Assembly (NCBI GenBank): GCA_947364395.1
Contig: CANASS010000059.1
Coordinates: 1 to 9,698, forward strand
Source of the DNA: an uncultured bacterium
Lineage (GTDB): Bacteria; Bacillota; Clostridia; Oscillospirales; Oscillospiraceae
Reading direction: 5' to 3'
DNA length: 9,698 nt
Positions 1 to 5,728 of this stretch are shown here, piece after piece. The first letter of the stretch is position 1. The number at the start of each line of letters is the position of its first letter. Made by a program: the position numbers and the translations under genes. Below the pieces are notes generated by a model. It was not told the DNA's origin. It ran no database searches and saw only the letters and a program-made list of their open reading frames with translations.

Positions 1-9
1 AACGGCCTG

Positions 10-48
10 AAAAAGCAGGACTGTGACCTTTTACAGTCACAGCCCTGC
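10..48 (-). terminator. Strong intrinsic terminator
   Basis: Read on the minus strand this is a stem of 13 base pairs (GCAGG, one G-U pair, CTGTGAC) closed by an 8-base loop and followed directly by five T (positions 14 to 10). This is a textbook factor-independent terminator. It is about 270 bases beyond the stop of the DUF4358 lipoprotein gene, with no credible gene between. It either ends that operon after a long 3' untranslated region or ends an unrecognised RNA. The plus strand has no T-tract after the stem, so it is directional. Confidence 0.8.
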
Positions 49-315
49 CTTACATGGAATACTTCGTTGCGGCACCTCGCCTTACGCTGCGCCACTCCGT
101 TTAAAACTTATTTTTTCCTACCTGGGTCTTTTTTGTGCTGTCCGCACAAGATGGGGCACGCCAGAAAGCGGCGCGGGGGCTAATTTATAAATTCTTTTGC
201 CGCCGGGTGAAAATTTATCTCCGACTGCCGCATTTCGTCTGCGAATTATGAGTTCTCTTTTCCCGCTTCTTCTATCAAGAACAAGCGGGTTTCTCTCAAG
301 AAAAGGGACCAAATG
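49..315. other. Intergenic region without a recognisable gene
   Basis: No credible protein gene is seen here. Short open frames (for example a 64-codon minus frame at 118-312) lack a Shine-Dalgarno site and any familiar sequence. The region contains a small hairpin at 133-149 (TTGTGC/GCACAA), a 7-bp AT-rich inverted repeat (ATAAATT/AATTTAT) around 187-218, a larger hairpin at 262-289, and a GC-rich stretch at 61-101 full of short GCG/GGC repeats. Because it lies between a gene end and a strong terminator on the same strand, it may be a long 3' untranslated region or hold a small RNA. Neither is shown by the sequence. Confidence 0.5.
262..289 (-). other. Hairpin downstream of the DUF4358 lipoprotein gene
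   Basis: On the minus strand, CCCGCTT pairs with AAGCGGG, then after one G-G mismatch TTCT pairs with AGAA around a TGAT loop. It starts 27 bases after the lipoprotein stop. What follows on the minus strand is A/G-rich rather than T-rich, so it does not qualify as an intrinsic terminator. It could instead protect the 3' end of the transcript. Confidence 0.4.
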
Positions 316-828
316 TCACTGGGCACCCTCCTGGAAAAACTTCTTAAACTCGTTTTGCACCAGTCCGTTCTTCTTGGAGACGATGAGGGCCACGTACCGC
401 CCTTCCCTTATGACCACCGCGTCCTCCGTCAGGGGGACCTGCTCCGGGTCGTACTCCTCAAAGGTACCCTGCCGGGCCTTCACGTGCTGGTGGAGGGACT
501 CCATCATGGCGGCGGCGTCCGACTTGTCCTTCAGCTTCACCACCGCGATTTCCTCCGCCGTACCCTCGTCGGCATAGGTGTAGCTGTATGCCTCCACCTT
601 GCCGTAACTCAGCTCGGACAGATAGAAAAAGTTATCTTTGGCCTGGTCGTCCCCGCTGGACTTCGTTACCATCTCGGGAAGGGTGGTATCCACCTCCGCC
701 ATGGCCCGGACCATCTCCGCCGGGTCCAAATCCGGCCCTTCCTCCTCCCTGCCGCCGGTGCAGCCGGCCATGCCCGCCAGAACCAGCGCCGCCAGGGTGA
801 GGCAGAGCGCCTTTTTCAAATACTTCAT
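316..828 (-). CDS. DUF4358 lipoprotein
   Basis: A small exported lipoprotein of 170 residues, function unknown. The N-terminus is a signal peptide: MKYLKK, a hydrophobic stretch at about 7-21, then a Met-Ala-Gly-Cys lipobox with Cys23 as the probable lipidated residue. Met at -3 is less usual than Leu. After an acidic linker the body (about 40-168) matches my recollection of DUF4358 proteins, common in Clostridia: an early FFYLSELSYG-type segment, a central IAVVKLKD strand, QGTFEEYDPEQ, and a final YVALIVSKKNG strand. Two adjacent ATG codons compete (831 and 828). The GGAGG at 836-840 is 7 bases from the second and only 4 from the first, so I chose 828. A TTG at 843 would place the ribosome site inside the gene. 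It lies 27 bases after the transglutaminase-like gene, so the two are probably one operon and both act outside the membrane. Confidence 0.82.
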   Translation of the reverse strand: MKYLKKALCLTLAALVLAGMAGCTGGREEEGPDLDPAEMVRAMAEVDTTLPEMVTKSSGDDQAKDNFFYLSELSYGKVEAYSYTYADEGTAEEIAVVKLKDKSDAAAMMESLHQHVKARQGTFEEYDPEQVPLTEDAVVIREGRYVALIVSKKNGLVQNEFKKFFQEGAQ

Positions 829-855
829 CATCGTTCCTCCCAATACGCCGCCCGG

Positions 856-2151
856 TCAGCCCAGCTCCACACAGCCGCCGCCGTCCCAGGTGGTGATAAC
901 CTGACCGTTTTCCGTCACAATGGTCTGCGTGGGGCCGTCGGCCCCGCCGATGATATCCTCCACGGGGAAATCCACCCCCGGCTCAATGCCGCTGTCTCCG
1001 CCCAGCATGGCCGGGTCCAGCCCAAAGGCCTCCGCCACCAGCTTGATGATCTCCTTGGCCTCCGGGGAATCCATGTCGATCCCGCCCTCTTCCTCAGCGC
1101 CGCGGCTCTCCATCAGCAGGCCCAGGATATAGTCGTCCTCCCGGTCGCTGGGGTACCAGGCGGCACGGAAGTAGTAGCCGTCGCTGTCCTCCAGCATGCC
1201 GTTGCTGAGCACCATGTCCAAAATGTTCACCAGGAAATCCGCCGTCTTCATCTCGTCCTCGGTGAGTGGCTCCTTGAACTTGTAGAACAGGGTGGTGCTC
1301 GTACCGTCCATAGCGTCTTTCAAGGCGGCGGGCACGTCCAGCACGCCGTCCACCTCCACCGCGTTCTGCACCGCGGGGGAGTATTTCACGCCCTTGGCCT
1401 CGGGCAGGGCGGACTCGTCCCAGTTGTGGCCGTTCCGGGCCACCTGATCCGTCATGTTGAAGTTACCGTAGGGCACCCCGTGAGCGTCGCTGTAGACATC
1501 CACGTGATACCAGTCCCCGTCCAGCTCCACCAGGTCCCAGGAGTGGTACTCGTTGTGGACGATGTGGCAGTCCATGCCCAGCATGTTCATAAACAGGCGG
1601 AAGGTGGTGGCGTAGCCTACGCACACCGCCGAGCGGCTGCTGAGCACGCCGTAGGGGGTAAAGGCGGAGCGCTCCATCCCCGGACGGCTGATGGCGCCGC
1701 CCCGGCCTTGGCCGATGTTGTCCACCAGCCATTTGTAGACGGCCTCCTCCTTCTGGTAGTCGCTCATGCCCTCCTCAATGACCTCGTCGAGCACATCCTC
1801 GGCCATGCTCAGAGTCTTTTTGTCCTCCTCGCTGAGCTGGCTGTCGTCGCCGCTCTTGTAGGCGTCGGAGATGTGGGTGGTGGACCGAATCTCATACTCC
1901 CCGCCCACCTTGAAGCCGTCCTCAATGTACTCGTTCTCCTTTTCCTCCTCCTCGGCGATGCGCTCCAGGATGTAGTCGATGAAGTCCGCTGACTTCCTGT
2001 TTGGAACCACGGCCTGGTAGATGTTCAGCCCCAGGCTGGCCACCAGACAGGCGGACAACAGGACGGCGGCAATGATTTTGGCCACGGTCCCGCCCTTTTG
2101 GGGGTTTTGGGCTTCCGCTGCCTGCTGATTTTCATTGAGCTCAGTGTTCAT
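856..2151 (-). CDS. Membrane-anchored transglutaminase-like protein
   Basis: A 431-residue protein with a polar N-terminal tail, one membrane segment at about 23-47, and an extracytoplasmic papain-fold domain of the transglutaminase-like superfamily. The Cys-His-Asp triad is visible: Cys177 in SAVCVGYA, His203 in NEYHSWD, and Asp218 in WYHVDVYSD. The YxKEExVYKWLVDNI segment at 132-145 is also typical of the family. Such bacterial proteins are usually predicted peptidases or crosslinking enzymes of the cell surface, but the substrate here is unknown. An acidic helix-rich C-terminal half (about 290-395) has no domain I recognise. The last 33 residues contain IIGGADGPT (400-408), a signature otherwise known from the sodium-pumping decarboxylase beta subunit. 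ATG at 2151 is preceded by GGAGG at 2162-2166 (10-base spacing). First gene of a probable two-gene operon with the DUF4358 lipoprotein. Confidence 0.85.
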   Translation of the reverse strand: MNTELNENQQAAEAQNPQKGGTVAKIIAAVLLSACLVASLGLNIYQAVVPNRKSADFIDYILERIAEEEEKENEYIEDGFKVGGEYEIRSTTHISDAYKSGDDSQLSEEDKKTLSMAEDVLDEVIEEGMSDYQKEEAVYKWLVDNIGQGRGGAISRPGMERSAFTPYGVLSSRSAVCVGYATTFRLFMNMLGMDCHIVHNEYHSWDLVELDGDWYHVDVYSDAHGVPYGNFNMTDQVARNGHNWDESALPEAKGVKYSPAVQNAVEVDGVLDVPAALKDAMDGTSTTLFYKFKEPLTEDEMKTADFLVNILDMVLSNGMLEDSDGYYFRAAWYPSDREDDYILGLLMESRGAEEEGGIDMDSPEAKEIIKLVAEAFGLDPAMLGGDSGIEPGVDFPVEDIIGGADGPTQTIVTENGQVITTWDGGGCVELG

Positions 2152-2183
2152 GCAAGAAAATCCTCCGTTCCATCAAGATAACA

Positions 2184-2198
2184 GTGATATCATATCAC
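2184..2198 (-). promoter_or_regulatory. Extended -10 promoter element inside a perfect palindrome
   Basis: GTGATATCATATCAC is a perfect 7-1-7 palindrome 33 bases upstream of the transglutaminase-like start. On the minus strand it contains TGATATGAT, an extended -10 (TG, one base, TATGAT at 2194-2189). No good -35 hexamer is found at 16 to 18 bases, as is common for extended -10 promoters. The expected start near 2182 gives a leader of about 30 bases with the GGAGG site correctly placed. The palindrome covering the -10 looks like a repressor operator, though no regulator is encoded in the window. Confidence 0.5.
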
Positions 2199-2222
2199 AG
2201 GATTATGAACGACGCCACAGGG

Positions 2223-2240
2223 CAAATCTTAAGGTTGCCT
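2223..2240 (-). repeat. 14-bp motif shared by two leaders, here in a small hairpin
   Basis: CAAATCTTAAGGTT at 2223-2236 occurs again, exact and in the same orientation, at 4884-4897 before the ClpE-like gene. Here it overlaps an inverted repeat, TTAAGG-TTG-CCTTAA. In the other copy it sits inside GGAAC...GTTCC. Here it lies upstream of the putative promoter, there in the transcribed leader, so one shared role is doubtful. A chance match of this length in a window this size is not excluded. Confidence 0.3.
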
Positions 2241-2273
2241 TAAAAACTGGTATCAAAAGAGTAACAAACCGAA

Positions 2274-2297
2274 GGGCGGCGGGAATTCCCGCCGCCC
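2274..2297 (-). terminator. Intrinsic terminator of the ClpE-like gene
   Basis: GGGCGGCGGGAATTCCCGCCGCCC is a perfect 24-base palindrome beginning 7 bases after the ClpE-like stop. It would form a 10-bp GC stem with an AATT loop. On the minus strand it is followed by TTCGGTTTGTTACTCTTTT, which is T-rich but interrupted. It separates the ClpE-like gene from the transglutaminase-like operon, which has its own promoter signal 76 bases on. Confidence 0.7.
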
Positions 2298-2304
2298 TGT
2301 CTCT

Positions 2305-4860
2305 TTAATCAATGGCAATGTTCAGGTTTTCTCCCTCCGCCGACAGGCTGATCCGTGAGATGGGGTCGGCGTAACGCTGGATCAGCTCGGCCGCAATGGG
2401 GTCCTCCAAATCCTTCTGGATCTGACGGCGCAGGTTCCTGGCCCCATAGGCGGCGGAATAGGACTTCTTCACCAGATGGTCCAGCACGCTGTCGTCATAG
2501 GAGAACGCGATATTTTTATCTTTCATAACGGAGTCCAGCTCGGACAGCATGATCCGGGCGATGGCCTTGAAGTTATCCTCGGTGAGCTGGTTAAAGTAGA
2601 CGATCTCGTCCACCCGGTTGATGAACTCGGGCCGCAGGAAGGATTCCAGCCCCTTCATGGCCTTTTCCTTCCCCAGCTGGTTTGCGGAACGGTCAAAGCC
2701 CAGGGACCCGCCCTTGATGTCGCTGCCCGCGTTGGAGGTCATGACGATGACGGTATTCTCAAAGTTGACCACCTTGCCGTGGGCGTCGGAGATGTGCCCG
2801 TCGTCCAGAATTTGCAGCAGCACGTTGAGCACGTCGGGGTGGGCCTTCTCAATCTCGTCGAAGAGCACCACGGTGTAGGGCTTCCGGCGGATCTTCTCGG
2901 TGAGCTGGCCCGCGTCGTCGTACCCCACGTAGCCCGGGGGAGAGCCGATGATCCGGGACACGGAGTGTTTCTCCATGAACTCGCTCATGTCCAGCCGGAT
3001 CAGGGACTCGGGGGAGGAGAACAGGTCGGCGGCCAGCCGCTTCACCAGCTCCGTCTTGCCCACGCCGGTGGAGCCCACGAAAATGAAGCTGACCGGCTTA
3101 TGCTTGGCGGAAATACCCACCCGGCCCCGGCGGATGGCGTTGGACACCGCGTCCACCGCGTCGTCCTGGCCCACAATGTGCTCCTTCAGCCGCTGGTCCA
3201 GCTTGGCCAGCCGCTCGAACTCCTGCTCCTGGATGGAGGTGGCGGGAATCTTCGTCCACAGCTCGATGACCCTGGCCAGATGGGCCACCGTCAGCGGAGG
3301 GTCTCCCTTTTCCGCCAGGGCGTCCCGCTCCCCGGTGAGCTGGGCTTGCTTGCTTTTCAGTTCAGCCAGCCGCTGGTAGGCCTTGTCGTTGGCGGCGGTC
3401 TGCACCTCCTGCTTCTCCCCGGTGACGGCGGCCAGCTTCTCCTGGAGCTCGGAAATCTGCTTCCGGCGGCCCTCCTGCCGCTCCTGGAAGGCGGGGTCCT
3501 CCCGGTTGGGGGCCTCGGCGTCGTCCCGGCTCACCGCCGTCTCCAGGGTCTCACGCTGGCGCTTCAGCCGCTGTTCCTTCTTTTGCAGCTCCTGAAGCCT
3601 GGGGTCGTTCTGCCCGCCGGTGGAGGCCAGCACCACTTCCATTTCCTTGGCGTAGTCGGCCAGCTCCTTGTCGATCTCCGCCAGACGGGCCAGATCCTTG
3701 TTGTGGAGATTCACGTCCGACGACGCCTCGTCAATGAGGTCGATGGCCTTGTCGGGCAGGTAGCGGTCGGTGATATACCGCTCGCTCATGGTGACGGCCT
3801 GACGGCAAATGTCCGGGCTGATGGACACATGGTGGAAGGACTCATAATAGGGGGCGATGCCCTTCAAAATTTCCACAGAGTCCTCAATAGAGGGCTCCTC
3901 CACAATGACGGGCTGGAACCGGCGCTCCAGAGCCGAGTCCTTCTCGATGTACTTGCGGTACTCCGTCAGGGTGGTGGCCCCGATGACCTGGATCTCCCCC
4001 CGGCTCAGGGCGGGCTTGAGGATGTTGGCGGCGTTCATGGAGCCCTCAGCGTCCCCCGCGCCCACAATGGAGTGGACCTCGTCGATGACCAGAATGATGT
4101 TACCCAGCTTCTTCACCTCGTCGATGAGCCCCTTCATACGGCTCTCGAACTGGCCCCGGAACTGGGTGCCCGCCACCAGGGCGGTGAGGTCCAGCAAATA
4201 GACCTCCTTGTCCAGCAGCTTGTAGGGCACATCCCGGTCGCAGATGCGCTGGGCCAGCCCCTCGGCGATGGCGGTTTTGCCCACGCCGGGGTCGCCGATG
4301 AGGCAGGGGTTGTTCTTCTGCCGCCGGTTCAAAATCTGGATGGTCCGCTCAATCTCGCTGGAGCGGCCCACAATGCGGTCCAGCTTGCCCTCCTGGGCCT
4401 TGCGGGTGAGGGAAATACAGTAGTTCTCCAAAAATTTCCGCTTCTGCCCCTGGTTCCGCTCCGTCTTGGCGGCGGTCTTGTCCTCCTTGGCGGCGCCCCC
4501 CCGCTGAATGGGGTCCCGGTCCGGGGCGCTGTCCGGCGAACCGCCGAACAGCTTGTTCAGGAAGGGGAAGGTTGCGGTACGGCCCTCGTCCTCCTCGCCG
4601 CCATCCCCCTCCTCAGCGGCGGGGGCCATGCCGTCGGGCTCCTCCGCCCCGCCGAAGGCGGACATCATCTCGGTGGAGATCGACTCCAGATCCTCGTCGG
4701 AGATGCCCATCTTCCGCATCATGTCGTCCACCGGCTTGATGCCCAGCTCCCGGGCACACTTCAGGCAGAGACCTTCATTTTTGGTCTCGCCGCCCTCGAT
4801 TTTCGTTATAAAGACCACCGCCACGTTTTTTTTGCAGCGGGTACATAAAGTGGGATGCAT
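2305..4860 (-). CDS. clpE: ClpE-like AAA+ unfoldase (ATP-binding subunit of Clp protease)
   Basis: An 851-residue hexameric AAA+ unfoldase that should feed damaged proteins to ClpP in the cytosol. An N-terminal zinc finger has Cys6-x2-Cys9-x22-Cys32-x2-Cys35, the arrangement of Bacillus ClpE, and there is no Clp_N repeat as in ClpC. An acidic low-complexity linker spans about 70-140. AAA-1: Walker A GDPGVGKT (189-196), Walker B ILVIDE (256-261), pore loop GTQFRG (231-236). Middle coiled coil: about 385-520. AAA-2: Walker A GSTGVGKT (596-603), Walker B VVLFDE (664-669), pore loop GYVG (643-646), sensor-1 Asn710, sensor-2 GAR (806-808). Leu-Gly-Phe at 720-722 fits the ClpP-docking loop. ATG at 4860 follows AAAGGAG seven bases upstream. 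The protein is about 150 residues longer than Bacillus ClpE, partly from the middle domain. No McsA/McsB/CtsR genes adjoin. The symbol follows architecture; many databases would simply say Clp ATP-binding subunit or ClpC. Confidence 0.92.
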   Translation of the reverse strand: MHPTLCTRCKKNVAVVFITKIEGGETKNEGLCLKCARELGIKPVDDMMRKMGISDEDLESISTEMMSAFGGAEEPDGMAPAAEEGDGGEEDEGRTATFPFLNKLFGGSPDSAPDRDPIQRGGAAKEDKTAAKTERNQGQKRKFLENYCISLTRKAQEGKLDRIVGRSSEIERTIQILNRRQKNNPCLIGDPGVGKTAIAEGLAQRICDRDVPYKLLDKEVYLLDLTALVAGTQFRGQFESRMKGLIDEVKKLGNIILVIDEVHSIVGAGDAEGSMNAANILKPALSRGEIQVIGATTLTEYRKYIEKDSALERRFQPVIVEEPSIEDSVEILKGIAPYYESFHHVSISPDICRQAVTMSERYITDRYLPDKAIDLIDEASSDVNLHNKDLARLAEIDKELADYAKEMEVVLASTGGQNDPRLQELQKKEQRLKRQRETLETAVSRDDAEAPNREDPAFQERQEGRRKQISELQEKLAAVTGEKQEVQTAANDKAYQRLAELKSKQAQLTGERDALAEKGDPPLTVAHLARVIELWTKIPATSIQEQEFERLAKLDQRLKEHIVGQDDAVDAVSNAIRRGRVGISAKHKPVSFIFVGSTGVGKTELVKRLAADLFSSPESLIRLDMSEFMEKHSVSRIIGSPPGYVGYDDAGQLTEKIRRKPYTVVLFDEIEKAHPDVLNVLLQILDDGHISDAHGKVVNFENTVIVMTSNAGSDIKGGSLGFDRSANQLGKEKAMKGLESFLRPEFINRVDEIVYFNQLTEDNFKAIARIMLSELDSVMKDKNIAFSYDDSVLDHLVKKSYSAAYGARNLRRQIQKDLEDPIAAELIQRYADPISRISLSAEGENLNIAID

Positions 4861-4883
4861 AGTGCCGCTCCTTTCAGGGGGAA

Positions 4884-4897
4884 CAAATCTTAAGGTT
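4884..4897 (-). repeat. Second copy of the 14-bp leader motif
   Basis: CAAATCTTAAGGTT, identical to 2223-2236. Here it is in the leader of the ClpE-like gene, 24 bases upstream of the ATG. It is enclosed by GGAAC (minus strand, 4900-4896) and GTTCC (4884-4880), which could pair around a 10-base loop close to the ribosome binding site. Confidence 0.3.
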
Positions 4898-4902
4898 CCA
4901 AA

Positions 4903-4945
4903 TTGCAGTTTGCAGTACCATATCAGATAAATATGAACATGTCAT
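4903..4945 (-). promoter_or_regulatory. Promoter of the ClpE-like gene with a tandem heptamer
   Basis: On the minus strand, ATGACA (4945-4940, five of six to TTGACA) and TATGGT (4922-4917, four of six to TATAAT) are separated by exactly 17 bases. This is a sigma-A-type promoter giving a leader of about 50 bases. Directly after the -10 is an exact tandem heptamer, ACTGCAA ACTGCAA (4916-4903), at the expected start site, where an operator could sit. It matches neither the CtsR site (GGTCAAA heptamers three bases apart) nor the CIRCE element. Confidence 0.55.
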
Positions 4946-4968
4946 GAATTTTAGAGTGGGAATTTTCC

Positions 4969-4994
4969 GCGGCGCAGGGAAAACCTCGCGCCGC
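4969..4994 (-). terminator. GC-rich hairpin after cvpA, weak terminator candidate
   Basis: GCGGCGC pairs with GCGCCGC, with two further G-C pairs above a wobble and a mismatch and a TTTT loop (minus strand). It lies 14 bases after the CvpA stop. The tract that follows is GGAAAATTCCC rather than T-rich, so termination would be inefficient or factor-dependent and some read-through into the ClpE-like gene is possible. Confidence 0.35.
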
Positions 4995-5008
4995 TGGAAG
5001 GGTACGGC

Positions 5009-5689
5009 TCAGGCGGGCAGAGCGCCCAGCAGCTCCCACAGCTTGTCCACGGTGAACAGGGACACGATGGGGGTGGACGGCGGAATGGGGACCAGCCCCG
5101 CCACCTGGCCGATCCACACCAGCACCACGGTGAGCAGTCCGCCCTTTATCAGCCCCACCAGCAGCCCGCCCGCCATGTTGATCTCCGCCAAAATAGGCAG
5201 CTTGAAGGCCAGATCCAGGGCATGGCTGAACAGAAACCAAGCCAGCAGACCGCCGAAGAACACCAGGGCGAACAGGAGCGCCCGGGCGATGGCTTTGGCC
5301 AGATGGCCCGCCAGGGCGTCCATAGGCGACAAGGCGCCGTGTCCCAGGGTATCGCTGTCCACGCTCTCCTCCAGGAAATCGGAGAAGCCCTCAAACAGGC
5401 CCTTCTCCTGGATGGAGGCTAGAAGCTCGTCCACAGTATAGACATCCTCCGGGTCCTCGGGGTTCAGCTGGGGCTCCGCCCCCGCCCCCCGGACGGTCTG
5501 GATGATGATGGGTCGCAGGATGCTGCCCACCGGCCCGCAGAACTGCTCCGACAGGAACTGGGCCCCAAAAAAGGCCACGAACACCGCCGCCAGCCCACAC
5601 AGGGACAGGATCAGCCCCTTCACCGCCCCCCGCCATGCAAACAGAGCCAGCAAGGCCACAATCACAATGTCAAATATGTACCCTTCCAT
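5009..5689 (-). CDS. CvpA family membrane protein
   Basis: A 226-residue integral membrane protein of the CvpA (colicin V production) family. Family members are linked to envelope maintenance in some bacteria, but the biochemical role is unsettled. Visible features: an N-terminal hydrophobic hairpin (about 5-19 and 25-48) with the family's Arg-Gly-x-x-Lys-Gly turn (R20, G21, K24, G25), a soluble acidic insert at about 65-130, then two hydrophobic segments (about 133-156 and 172-200). Between these is the conserved LPILAEINMAGG motif. The start at 5689 is supported by AAAGGAG six bases upstream; an in-frame extension to 5722 has no such site. It follows the DUF5711 gene by 39 bases and probably shares its transcript. 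The long loop between the hydrophobic pairs is larger than I expect for short CvpA proteins but not unheard of in Clostridia. Confidence 0.85.
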   Translation of the reverse strand: MEGYIFDIVIVALLALFAWRGAVKGLILSLCGLAAVFVAFFGAQFLSEQFCGPVGSILRPIIIQTVRGAGAEPQLNPEDPEDVYTVDELLASIQEKGLFEGFSDFLEESVDSDTLGHGALSPMDALAGHLAKAIARALLFALVFFGGLLAWFLFSHALDLAFKLPILAEINMAGGLLVGLIKGGLLTVVLVWIGQVAGLVPIPPSTPIVSLFTVDKLWELLGALPA

Positions 5690-5728
5690 TTCTTGCTCCT
5701 TTCCCCGCGCCTGTGCGGCCAAACGGCG

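Noticed and set aside
931..945. Palindrome GGGGCCGTCGGCCCC
   Set aside because: It falls in the coding sequence and is explained by the codons for Gly-Ala-Asp-Gly-Pro; no sign of an operator or terminator role.
313..1992. Long plus-strand open frame of 559 codons
   Set aside because: It is antisense to the transglutaminase-like and lipoprotein genes, which have domains, start sites and spacing. Its product is a His/Val/Leu/Gly-rich composition typical of the opposite strand of GC-rich genes.
2476..4848. Long plus-strand open frame of 790 codons
   Set aside because: Antisense shadow of the ClpE-like gene, with low-complexity Leu/Gly/Val/His composition, no recognisable motif and no ribosome binding site.
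4861..5008. CtsR or CIRCE operator before the ClpE-like gene
   Set aside because: I looked for GGTCAAA tandem heptamers and for TTAGCACTC/GAGTGCTAA on both strands and found neither.
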